Below, one piece after another: positions 44,032-52,325 of a stretch of DNA of 64,000 nucleotides. The translations under genes and the position numbers were made by a program. The notes beneath the pieces are model-generated. The model was not told the origin of the DNA. It worked only from the letters and a program-made list of their open reading frames with translations, and made no database searches. The number at the start of each line of letters is the position of its first letter. Position 1 is the stretch's first letter. This DNA comes from UBA2779 sp965232165 (GTDB lineage Bacteria; Spirochaetota; Spirochaetia; DSM-2461): positions 1,178,001-1,242,000 of the forward strand of contig CBDDOY010000001.1 in the NCBI GenBank assembly GCA_965232165.1, in the 5' to 3' direction.

Positions 44032-45015
44032 CTATGATTGGAGATGACAGGCCGACCAATGACCGGGGGACAATTCTTCCAGCACCGGAGTCTTCTCCCT
44101 GCAGATGCTTTGGCAATGCGGGCATCTCGAGGCGAATCGGCACCCTTCGGGAGGATCGACGGGACTGGTGACGCTGCCCTGCAGAATCATGCGCTTATTT
44201 TTCTTGGTCAGATCGGGATCGGGAATGGGGATGGCCGACAGCAATGCCTGTGTGTAGGGATGAATGGGACGTGCGTAGAGTTCGCGGCTGCTGCTGACTT
44301 CGATGAGCCGGCCAAGATACATGACGCCGATTCGGTCGGAGATATACTTCACCATGGATAAATCGTGGGCGATGAATAGATAGGTGAGTCCCATTTCCTG
44401 CTGCAGATCCTGCATCATGTTCACGACTTGGGCTTGAATCGACACATCCAGGGCCGAGATGGGTTCGTCGCAAATAATCAAATCCGGTTCGACAGCCAAT
44501 GCCCGGGCGATGCCGACTCGCTGCCGCTGGCCGCCGGAAAACTCATGGGGATAGCGGTTGGCATGATCCTTCTTCAGGCCGACCCGGCTAAGCAGGCTGT
44601 AAATTCTCTCCTGCCGTTCGGCTCCTTTGGCGATGTTGTGTGTGCTGATTCCCTCGCCGATGATGTCGGTCACTGTCATACGGGGGTTCAAGGAGGCATA
44701 GGGATCCTGAAAAATCATCTGAATGCGTTTCCTGTAGTGTTTCATTTCCTTTTCAGGTATCTGCACCAGATCATTTCCCTCAAAGTATATCTGGCCGCCT
44801 GTTGCCTCGTACAGCCTGAGTGCGGTGCGGCCCGTCGTCGATTTGCCGCAGCCTGATTCTCCCACCAGGCCGAAGGTTTCGCCCCTGTTGATGTGAAATG
44901 AAACATCGTCAACGGCCTTTAGGTATTGTTTTTTAAGACGGAAAATGCCGCCGCTATTGAGGGTGAAGTATTTCTTGAGGTTTCTCACTTCCAGTAGGGG
45001 CTGATGGCTAGTCAA
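44032..45015 (-). CDS. oppF: Oligopeptide ABC transporter ATP-binding protein OppF
   Basis: An ATPase of the peptide import complex with Walker A GLVGESGCGKSTTGR, signature SGGQRQRVGIARAL and Walker B LIICDEPISALDVSI, plus the C-terminal cysteine region (CRFASRCPHCQSIC) typical of OppD/F. The frame extends further up, but the TTG at 45013-45015, overlapping the oppD stop and with GGCGGG a short way upstream, is the likelier start; the longer version would overlap oppD by about 90 bases. Last gene of the opp operon. Confidence 0.9.
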   Translation of the reverse strand: MTSHQPLLEVRNLKKYFTLNSGGIFRLKKQYLKAVDDVSFHINRGETFGLVGESGCGKSTTGRTALRLYEATGGQIYFEGNDLVQIPEKEMKHYRKRIQMIFQDPYASLNPRMTVTDIIGEGISTHNIAKGAERQERIYSLLSRVGLKKDHANRYPHEFSGGQRQRVGIARALAVEPDLIICDEPISALDVSIQAQVVNMMQDLQQEMGLTYLFIAHDLSMVKYISDRIGVMYLGRLIEVSSSRELYARPIHPYTQALLSAIPIPDPDLTKKNKRMILQGSVTSPVDPPEGCRFASRCPHCQSICREKTPVLEELSPGHWSACHLQS

Positions 45016-46033
45016 TGGTTTTACCCGCCTTTTGGAAACCGGCTGTCTGGGGGGCCTCCTCGTGGAGAAGCCAGCAGGCGGAGCTGTGGGTCTCATCAAT
45101 TCTGAAAGTGGGCGGCGGCTGCTTCAGGCAAATTTCCATGGCATGGGGACAGCGCGGAGAAAATGCGCAGCCGACCGGCGGGAACATGAGATCGGGCGGT
45201 GTGCCTTCGATGGGCACGAGCCGTTCCCTGCCGCCCGCTTCGTCAATCTTGGGGACGGACTTGTGGAGCCCCACGGTGTAGGGGTTCTGGGGATTGTAGA
45301 AGATATCCCGTTCTGAACCCTGTTCCATGATGACTCCGCCATACATGACGACGATGTGATTGCAGATTTCCGCAATGACACCCAAGTCATGGGTGATGAG
45401 AATGATGGACATGTCAAACTTGTCTTTGAGCCCGTTCATCAAATCGAGTATCTGGGCCTGTATGGTCACATCAAGGGCGGTGGTCGGCTCATCGGCGATG
45501 AGCAGAGACGGATTACAGGATAGGGCTGTGGCAATCATCACCCTCTGCCTCATGCCGCCGGAGAATTCATGGGGATAGCCGTTGATTCTTCGCTTCGGGT
45601 CTGGGATTCCCACCAGTTCAAGCATTTCCACGGCACGCTCAAGGGCCTCCCTGCCTCCAGCCTTCTGGTGACGGCGTATCACTTCGACCATCTGGTTCCT
45701 GATGCTGTACACAGGATTGAGGGAGGTCATGGGTTCCTGGAAAATCATGGAGATTTCGTTTCCCCTGATGTTGGACAGTTCCCGCTGGCTCAGCGCGGCA
45801 AGGTCCATACCCTTGAAAAGGATCTGCCCGCTTTTAATCCTGCCCGGGTTTTCGATTAATCCCATTATGGAAAGGGAAGTGACACTTTTCCCCGATCCCG
45901 ATTCGCCGACTATTCCCAGGACATCGCCCTTCCTAAGCCGGAAGGATGCGCCGCGCACGGCCTGCACCTCGCCCTGCCCGGTGAAAAAGGAGGTCTTTAA
46001 GCCGTTTAGCTCTAACAGGATTTCATGGTTCAT
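45008..46033 (-). CDS. oppD: Oligopeptide ABC transporter ATP-binding protein OppD
   Basis: The 341-residue ATPase has Walker A GIVGESGSGKSVTSL, signature SGGMRQRVMIATAL, Walker B LLIADEPTTALDVTI and the C-terminal oligopeptide motif (GCAFSPRCPHAMEIC). It powers uptake with OppF. It follows oppC within three bases and shares GGGGATAA before its start. Confidence 0.93.
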   Translation of the reverse strand: MNHEILLELNGLKTSFFTGQGEVQAVRGASFRLRKGDVLGIVGESGSGKSVTSLSIMGLIENPGRIKSGQILFKGMDLAALSQRELSNIRGNEISMIFQEPMTSLNPVYSIRNQMVEVIRRHQKAGGREALERAVEMLELVGIPDPKRRINGYPHEFSGGMRQRVMIATALSCNPSLLIADEPTTALDVTIQAQILDLMNGLKDKFDMSIILITHDLGVIAEICNHIVVMYGGVIMEQGSERDIFYNPQNPYTVGLHKSVPKIDEAGGRERLVPIEGTPPDLMFPPVGCAFSPRCPHAMEICLKQPPPTFRIDETHSSACWLLHEEAPQTAGFQKAGKTID

Positions 46034-46036
46034 CGC

Positions 46037-47224
46037 TTATCCCCTTCTCAGCCTGGGATCAAGGGCGTCCCGCAGTCCATCTCCCAGGAAGTTGAACGAG
46101 AGCATGGTGATGGCGATGGCCATCGAGGGATAGAATAATTGATAGGGGTATGTGAGCAGACCGGCCAGGGCATCGTTGGCCAGTGTCCCCCAGGAAGCCA
46201 TGGGGGCGGAGACGCCCAGTCCTATGAAACCGATGAATGCTTCTGTGAAGATGGCCCACGGTATCATCATGGTCATGGCGACGATGATGGGGCCAAGGGC
46301 ATTCGGGACGAGGTGGCGGAAAATAATCTTGTTTTTGGGCACCCCCAATGCCCGCGCCGCCAATACAAATTCCTGATTTTTGAGGCTGAGCACCTGTCCT
46401 CTGACAAGGCGGGCCATACGCACCCAATAGACACTGCCGAGGGCTATCGTCAAGGTCCATAGACCTCGGTTGCCCACCAATACCATGATTAAGATGACAT
46501 AGAGTATCAGGGGGATGGAATTGAGAAGGTCTACAATCCGCATCATGAGGATATCAATCTTCCCGCCTTCGTAGCCTGCAAGACTGCCGTAGAATACTCC
46601 GATGAAGAAATTCACCAGGGTGGCCACCAGGGCTATGGTGAGGGAAATCCGTGCGCCGTACATAACTCGGACCAATAGATTTCTTCCCAGCACATCGCTG
46701 CCGAAGGGGTATGTCCTGTTGTTCACCCGTTTATGGGGTTCAGTGGTCTTTTCCCCGTTGTGAATGAAGGCGTAATCATAGGGACTGTTCATTTTGCCGG
46801 GCAGAAGATTGTAGGAGAAATCCAGTTTGATCTCCATGGAATCCCCCTCATAGGTATAGACCTTGTTGATCGCATCCGCATCGATGCGTTTGAGCCTGGA
46901 GAGAATCTCTCCTTTTTCTGAAACACTCAGAAGCTTGTAGTCGCTGGTGAGGTAAACGAATTGGTTTTCCTTGATCTTATAGATGAAGAAGCGGGGAGGG
47001 ATGTTTGAGAAGTCCAGGTTCTGGTCGGAGTAGGTTATTGGAGTTATCAGGGGACCGAAGATGGCGAAGAGAGATATAAATATAACACCGGCAAGGCCAG
47101 CCATCGCTATGCGGTGTTTCTTCAGCCGCCGCCATGCATCCTGCCAGTATGTGAGGCTGGGCCGCATGACTTCTTCAGTTCCGGGTTTGCTTCTGTCGAT
47201 GAATTGAAAGTCTGACGGCTTCAT
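46037..47224 (-). CDS. oppC: Oligopeptide ABC transporter permease OppC
   Basis: The start is the ATG at 47222-47224 (MKPSDFQFIDRSKPG), with GAAGGG upstream; a longer frame upstream is spurious. The 395-residue protein has the OppC N-terminal segment RRLKKHRIAMAGLAGVIFIS, an extracytoplasmic insert of about 110 residues (about 75-180), and a BPD_transp_1 domain with the EAA-like loop FVLAARALGVPKNKIIFRHL. The insert between the first and second membrane segments is larger than in E. coli OppC. It overlaps the oppB stop (ATGA). Confidence 0.92.
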   Translation of the reverse strand: MKPSDFQFIDRSKPGTEEVMRPSLTYWQDAWRRLKKHRIAMAGLAGVIFISLFAIFGPLITPITYSDQNLDFSNIPPRFFIYKIKENQFVYLTSDYKLLSVSEKGEILSRLKRIDADAINKVYTYEGDSMEIKLDFSYNLLPGKMNSPYDYAFIHNGEKTTEPHKRVNNRTYPFGSDVLGRNLLVRVMYGARISLTIALVATLVNFFIGVFYGSLAGYEGGKIDILMMRIVDLLNSIPLILYVILIMVLVGNRGLWTLTIALGSVYWVRMARLVRGQVLSLKNQEFVLAARALGVPKNKIIFRHLVPNALGPIIVAMTMMIPWAIFTEAFIGFIGLGVSAPMASWGTLANDALAGLLTYPYQLFYPSMAIAITMLSFNFLGDGLRDALDPRLRRG

Positions 47225-48153
47225 TGTTTCCCTTCTTTTCCAAAGCGGATGCGGGGGTCGATCAGCGCATAGAAAATGTCCACCAGAAGTACCATGAAGA
47301 CATAGAAGGCCGCATAAATTGTGGTTATGCCCATGATGGTTGTGTAGTCCCTGTTTGATACACTTTCCACGAAATAGCGTCCGATTCCGGGAATGGCGAA
47401 TATCCGTTCGACGACGAAAGAACCGGTCATCAGGGCAGCGATTGTGGGGCCCAGGTAGGTAATCACCGGTATCAGGGCGTTCTTCATGGCATGTTTGCCA
47501 ATCACCGACCATTCCCTTAGGCCGTTGGCCCGTGCCGTGCGGACATAGTCCTGCCGGAGAACTTCCAACATGCTTGAACGGGTGAGACGGGCCACAAATG
47601 ACAGGGAATATCCTGATAAGGCGATCACAGGCCCGATATAACCGGCAGGGACACTTACGCCGTAGGGCGGAATCCACCCCAGCCTGCCGGAGAAAAAATA
47701 AATGATCAACGTGGCAATGACGAAACTGGGGATGGTAACCCCCAGAGTGGCCATGAACATGACGAAGTAATCGATTGGCCTGTTCTGCTTCAGTGCGGAT
47801 GCTATTCCGATGGGCACTCCCAGAAAGATAATCAAGAGGACGGCAAAGAATCCGATTTTCGCAGTCGTCGGAAATCCCGTGATAATCAGTTCATTAACCG
47901 AAGTGCCCACTTTCGAGAAGGATGGGCCATAGTTGAAGGTTAGCAGGCCCCCCATATAACTCAGATACTGCTTCCAGAGGGGATCGTCGAGATGGTATTT
48001 CTCATTGAGGGCACGCAGAATCTCCTGGGGAACCGCCCGCTCTCTGGTAAATGGTCCGCCCGGTATCAAGCGAGTCATGAAAAATATGACGGTGGCAATC
48101 AGGAGAATGGTCAGCAAGGAATAAAGCAAACGCCGGATGAAGTAATTTCTCAC
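47221..48153 (-). CDS. oppB: Oligopeptide ABC transporter permease OppB
   Basis: The 310-residue membrane protein begins MRNYFIRRLLYSLLTILLIA, has the standard OppB six-helix plan and the EAA loop VLRQDYVRTARANGLREWSV followed by GKHAMKNALIPVITY. It forms the channel with OppC. Confidence 0.95.
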   Translation of the reverse strand: MRNYFIRRLLYSLLTILLIATVIFFMTRLIPGGPFTRERAVPQEILRALNEKYHLDDPLWKQYLSYMGGLLTFNYGPSFSKVGTSVNELIITGFPTTAKIGFFAVLLIIFLGVPIGIASALKQNRPIDYFVMFMATLGVTIPSFVIATLIIYFFSGRLGWIPPYGVSVPAGYIGPVIALSGYSLSFVARLTRSSMLEVLRQDYVRTARANGLREWSVIGKHAMKNALIPVITYLGPTIAALMTGSFVVERIFAIPGIGRYFVESVSNRDYTTIMGITTIYAAFYVFMVLLVDIFYALIDPRIRFGKEGKQ

Positions 48154-48203
48154 AAGAATCTCTCCTTGAACCGTACCGCCATGGCGGCGATCCGGTCAGC
48201 AGT

Positions 48204-49832
48204 CTATTCTTCCATATATGCGGTGCTGAAGTCGATCTGCCCCAGTCTGCTGATATCCCATCCTTTCAGTTCAGGAGTGGTGAGAAAAAACTTCGTGTAA
48301 TGATAGACGGGAATGATGGGCATATCTGTCATGAGGATCTCCTGTGCCTCATACAATGCCTTGAAATGCTCCGGCCCATAGGTGGATGAGGCGGTAGCCA
48401 TGGCGTCATTGTAATCCGGATTGTTGTATTTCGGATCGTTGTAGGTGTTGCCTTCGACAAATATCGCCAGAAGACCCATCGGATCGAGAAAGTCGGTAAT
48501 CCAGCCGCCGCGAGCCATTTCATAGTCTCCTTCTTTGCGCGTATCCTGGAAGACCGCCCATTCCTGATTTTCCAGGGTGCATTCTATGCCAAGGTCCGTT
48601 TTCCACATTTCCTGCACCATTTCCGCAACTAACTGATGGCCTTCGGCCGTGTTGTATAGCAGAACAAAAGAGGGGAATCCGCGGCCATCGGGGTAACCGG
48701 CTTCGGAGAGAAGTCTCTGGGCCTCTTCGACCAAGCCGCTGCCCGTGGATATTCCGTATGAGCCGGATGTCTCAAAGAAATCATCCCCGTTATGATCGGG
48801 GAAACCCGGGGGCACGAAGGCCGTTGCAGGGATATTGCCGCGGGCCAGGGCTTCACAGATTTTGTCCCTGTCGATGGCATAGGAGAGGGCCTTTCGCACC
48901 CTGACATCCTGCCATATTTCCAGGGTCAAGTTGAAATTGTAGTAATAGGTGCCAAGTTGAGGATAAACATAAAAATTGGGATTCTCGGCTATCAGGGCGG
49001 GGACCTCCGATGGCGGTATGGAATTCTGATTCAGATAGTCGAATTCTCCCGCCTTGAAGGCATTGTAGCCCGTGGATGCCGAGTCGATGAATTTCACATT
49101 GATGATATCCAGACCGACATTGTCCGAGTCCCAGAAATATTCGTTTTTCTCCAGGGTTAAGCCATCGCCTATGGTGTAAGAAGTGAGCTTATAGGGGCCA
49201 TTGGAAACGGCCAGTCCGGGATTTTTTGCCCAGGCGCCCTCGGCTCCGGCTGGATCTTCCACAACGGACTTCTTGACGGGCATGAAGTGATAGAATGAAG
49301 AAAGCGAAACAAGGTACTCCGCTGGCGCCGAAAGCTTCACCTCGAAGGTGAGATCGTCAACAGCCCTGATACCGACTTCATCAAGGGATGCCTCTCCGTT
49401 ATTTGCGGCTTCTGCGTTAACGACGTTGGTGTAATGCCATATCCACCCATACTCGGATGCGGTGGCGGGGTCAATGGCTCTCTTCCAGCCATACACAAAA
49501 TCATGGGCTGTTAATGGCGAACCATCGGACCATTTTGATTCGCGCAAGTGAAAGGTTACCGTTTTCCCGCCGTCCGAAATTTCCCATGATTTCGCAATGC
49601 CCGGGAGTATTTCGCCGCTTCTCTCGTTCACAAGACCTTCGAATGTGTTCGCGAGTATGTCTCCGCCATCGGAAGCGCCGTTCAGCCCGGGATCGAGCGT
49701 CTTGGGATCGGCAGCAAGATTCCAGTTCATGACAACTCCATCCGAAGTTTCTGCATCCCGCTCCCCCCCGCCGAATACAGAAAATGAGCCAAGAAGCACG
49801 AACAAAACCGTGAAAAGTACAATTCGTCCCAT
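48204..49832 (-). CDS. oppA: Oligopeptide-binding protein OppA, copy 1
   Basis: The 542-residue solute-binding protein (SBP_bac_5) has an export signal (MGRIVLFTVLFVLLGSFSVF) followed by GGGERDAE, where spirochaetal lipoprotein or secreted precursors are often cut without a Cys; there is no lipobox Cys. Family landmarks are DPKTLDPGLNGASDGGDILA, LREGKWSDG-like LRESKWSDGSPLTAHDFVYG, and GWITDFLDPMG. It delivers peptides to OppBC. It is about 95% identical to the copy at 50336. Confidence 0.95.
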   Translation of the reverse strand: MGRIVLFTVLFVLLGSFSVFGGGERDAETSDGVVMNWNLAADPKTLDPGLNGASDGGDILANTFEGLVNERSGEILPGIAKSWEISDGGKTVTFHLRESKWSDGSPLTAHDFVYGWKRAIDPATASEYGWIWHYTNVVNAEAANNGEASLDEVGIRAVDDLTFEVKLSAPAEYLVSLSSFYHFMPVKKSVVEDPAGAEGAWAKNPGLAVSNGPYKLTSYTIGDGLTLEKNEYFWDSDNVGLDIINVKFIDSASTGYNAFKAGEFDYLNQNSIPPSEVPALIAENPNFYVYPQLGTYYYNFNLTLEIWQDVRVRKALSYAIDRDKICEALARGNIPATAFVPPGFPDHNGDDFFETSGSYGISTGSGLVEEAQRLLSEAGYPDGRGFPSFVLLYNTAEGHQLVAEMVQEMWKTDLGIECTLENQEWAVFQDTRKEGDYEMARGGWITDFLDPMGLLAIFVEGNTYNDPKYNNPDYNDAMATASSTYGPEHFKALYEAQEILMTDMPIIPVYHYTKFFLTTPELKGWDISRLGQIDFSTAYMEE

Positions 49833-49858
49833 ATAAAACTCCTTTTATTAGATATTCC

Positions 49859-49892
49859 TTTCAATGTTGGTAATAAATGACTTTCTTGTCAA
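49859..49892 (-). promoter_or_regulatory. Possible promoter upstream of oppA copy 1
   Basis: TTGACA on the minus strand (49892-49887) is conserved in the duplicate (52024-52019), followed by an AT-rich stretch and then AAAGGAG before the oppA start. No good -10 box can be named; this is a weak call. Confidence 0.3.
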
Positions 49893-50025
49893 CCGGCGGG
49901 CGTCTGAAATGCTGCATTTCATACACTTGAATCCAGGTCGTCCATTACCTTAACCCCGATTGCAGGCGCTTCAAGAAGCTTTGAACTGTCCGCTAGAAGC
50001 CTGTAAATTTTGAAAACCAGTATTT

Positions 50026-50143
50026 GGGCGCAACCCTTCGGGTCGGGCTTTCCGCTCCAATGCCTTAATCCGGCTGCCTGTTCCCGGCTCATTGCCAATC
50101 GCCGGGGCAGCCGGCGGCATTTCCGCTGCAATCCCTTGCGCTT
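50026..50143 (+). repeat. Repeat family B, copy 4
   Basis: It runs from TGGGCGCAACCCTTCGGGTC to GCAATCCCTTGCGC. It is inside the segment duplicated with oppA; the partner is the worn copy at 52155. Confidence 0.85.
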
Positions 50144-50335
50144 ATTGTCATGGTACCTATGTCTTGACCCCTCCTCTCCGGCCAAGGCTTGCTTTCCACC
50201 TCCAAGGTGTTACCATGCTCGGCTAGAAGTGTTGCCTATGTCCTGAGCCCGTACCAAACCTTTCGCTCTCAAGTGGTATTATCCCCAGCAGGCCAACAAA
50301 AACCGAACCGCCATGGCGGCGATCCGGTCAGCAGT

Positions 50336-51964
50336 CTATTCTTCCATATATGCGGTGCTGAAGTCGATCTGCCCCAGTCTGCTGATATCCCATCCTTTCA
50401 GTTCAGGAGTGGTGAGAAAAAACCTCGTGTAATGATAGACGGGAATGATGGGCATATCTGTCATGAGGATCTCCTGTGCCTCATACAATGCCTTGAAATG
50501 CTCCGGCCCATAGGTGGATGAGGCGGTAGCCATGGCTTCATTGTAATCCGGATTGTTGTATTTCGGATAGTTGTAGCTGTTGCCTTCGACAAATATCGCC
50601 AGAAGACCCATCGGATCGAGAAAGTCGGTAGTCCAGCCGCCGCGAGCCATTTCGTAGTCTCCTTCTTTGCGCATATTCTGGAAGACCGCCCCTTCCTGAT
50701 TTTCCAGGGTGCACTCTATGCCAAGGTCCGTTTTCCACATTTCCTGCACCATCTCCGCAACTAACTGATGACTTTTAGTTGTGTTGTATAGCAGAACAAA
50801 AGAAGGGAATCCGCGGCCATCGGGGTAACCGGCTTCGGAGAGAAGTCTCTGGGCCTCTTTGACCGAGCCGCTGCCCGTGGATATTCCGTATGAGCCGGAT
50901 GTCTCAAAGAAATCATTCCCGTTATGATCGGGGATACCCGGGGGCACGAAGGCCGTTGCAGGAATATTGCCGCGGGCCAGAACTTCACAGATTTTATCCC
51001 TGTCAATGGCATAGGAGAGAGCCTTGCGTACTCTGACATCCTGCCATATTTCCAGGTCCATGTTGAAACTGTAGTAATAGGTGCCAAGCTGGGGATAAAC
51101 ATAAAAATTGGGGTCCTCGGCCATCAGGGCGGGAACCTCCGATGGCGGTATGGAATTCTGATGCAGGTAGTCGAATTCCCCCGCCTTGAAGGCATTGTAG
51201 CCCGTGGATGCCGAGTCGATGAATTTCACATTGATGATATCCAGACCGACATTGTCCGAGTCCCAGAAATATTCGTTTTTCTCCAGGGTTAAGCCATCGC
51301 CTATGGTGTAAGAAGTGAGCTTATAGGGGCCATTGGAAACGGCCAGTCCGGGATTTTTTGCCCAGGCGCCCTCGGCTCCGGCTGGATCTTCCACAACGGA
51401 CTTCTTGACGGGCATGAAGTGATAGAATGAAGAAAGCGAAACAAGGTACTCCGCTGGCGCCGAAAGCTTCACCTCGAAGGTGAGATCGTCAACAGCCCTG
51501 ATACCGACTTCATCAAGGGATGCCTCTCCGTTATTTGCGGCTTCTGCGTTAACGACGTTGGTGTAATGCCATATCCACCCATACTCGGATGCGGTGGCGG
51601 GGTCAATGGCTCTCTTCCAGCCATACACAAAATCATGGGCGGTTAATGGCGAACCATCGGACCACTTTGATTCGCGCAAGTGAAAGGTAATCGTTTTCCC
51701 GCCGTCCGATATCTCCCATGATTTCGCAATGCCCGGGAGTATTTCGCCTCTTCTCTCGTTCACAAGACCTTCGAATGTGTTCGCGAGTATGTCTCCGCCA
51801 TCGGAAGCGCCGTTCAGCCCGGGATCGAGCGTCTTGGGATCGGCAGGAAGATTCCAGTTCATGACAACCCCATCCGAAGTTTCTGCATCCCGCTCCCCCT
51901 CGCCGAATACAGAAAATGAACCAAGAAGCGCGAACAAAACCGTGAAAAGTACAATTCGTTCCAT
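50336..51964 (-). CDS. oppA: Oligopeptide-binding protein OppA, copy 2
   Basis: A near-identical 542-residue twin of the oppA at 48204, with the same signal and SVFGEGERDAE cleavage region (GGG changed to GEG), and about 25 scattered substitutions, many in the ligand-binding lobes (for example LTLE to MDLE, TAEGH to TTKSH). Both copies are intact, so they may bind different peptide sets or raise dosage. The copy is upstream of the operon and has its own ribosome-binding site. Confidence 0.95.
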   Translation of the reverse strand: MERIVLFTVLFALLGSFSVFGEGERDAETSDGVVMNWNLPADPKTLDPGLNGASDGGDILANTFEGLVNERRGEILPGIAKSWEISDGGKTITFHLRESKWSDGSPLTAHDFVYGWKRAIDPATASEYGWIWHYTNVVNAEAANNGEASLDEVGIRAVDDLTFEVKLSAPAEYLVSLSSFYHFMPVKKSVVEDPAGAEGAWAKNPGLAVSNGPYKLTSYTIGDGLTLEKNEYFWDSDNVGLDIINVKFIDSASTGYNAFKAGEFDYLHQNSIPPSEVPALMAEDPNFYVYPQLGTYYYSFNMDLEIWQDVRVRKALSYAIDRDKICEVLARGNIPATAFVPPGIPDHNGNDFFETSGSYGISTGSGSVKEAQRLLSEAGYPDGRGFPSFVLLYNTTKSHQLVAEMVQEMWKTDLGIECTLENQEGAVFQNMRKEGDYEMARGGWTTDFLDPMGLLAIFVEGNSYNYPKYNNPDYNEAMATASSTYGPEHFKALYEAQEILMTDMPIIPVYHYTRFFLTTPELKGWDISRLGQIDFSTAYMEE

Positions 51965-52154
51965 ATAAAACTCCCTTTATTAATTATTTTTTCCAATGCT
52001 GGTAATAAATGACTGTCTTGTCAATCGGCGGGCGTTTTTGAGATGCTGCTTTTCATACACTTGAATCCAGGTTGCCCATTACCTTAACCCCGATTACAGG
52101 CACTTCAGGAAGCTTTGGACCGCCCGCTAAAAGCCTGTAAATTTAAAAAACCAA

Positions 52155-52250
52155 TATTTGGGAGTGCCCCCTCGGGCCGGGCTTTCCGCTCCAATGCCTT
52201 AATCCGGCAGCCTGCCCCCCTGCTCAATCGCCGGGAGAAGGGGGGAATGC
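52155..52250 (+). repeat. Repeat family B, copy 5, degenerate
   Basis: CGGGCTTTCCGCTCCAATGC and CTTAATCCGGCAGCCTGCC are kept, but the central hairpin and the end are altered. It pairs with the copy at 50026 in the duplicated segment. Confidence 0.7.
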
Positions 52251-52278
52251 CGCCTGAATTGGAAATTTATTGTGTATA

Positions 52279-52325
52279 GGGCGCCTCTAAAAAACCGCCC
52301 CATTTCGTTTTTGACTCAGTCTTTC
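52279..52325 (+). repeat. MITE family A, truncated end
   Basis: GGGCGCCTCTAAAAAACCGC and further TTTCGTTTTTGACTCAGTCT match one end of the 12358-type MITE; no second end is found. The stop codon of the ATPase/TPR gene lies inside it. Confidence 0.65.

Larger units (their letters stand above)
50302..52255 (-). repeat. Segmental duplication covering oppA and repeat B
   Basis: This segment repeats about 48170-50150. Both ends match: ACCGCCATGGCGGCGATCCG at 48177 and 50309, and CACTTGAATCCAGG with CATTACCTTAACCCCGATT upstream of each oppA. The start codons are 2132 bp apart. The distal repeat B copy (52155) is much more worn than the proximal one. Confidence 0.9.

Noticed and set aside
44032..45099. 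OppF beginning at 45099
   Set aside because: It would overlap oppD by about 90 bases. A TTG at 45013 overlapping the oppD stop fits better.
46037..47677. Extended OppC frame beginning at 47677
   Set aside because: The first 150 residues overlap oppB in another frame, are rich in Arg, His and Cys and have no family similarity; the ATG at 47222 has a ribosome-binding site.
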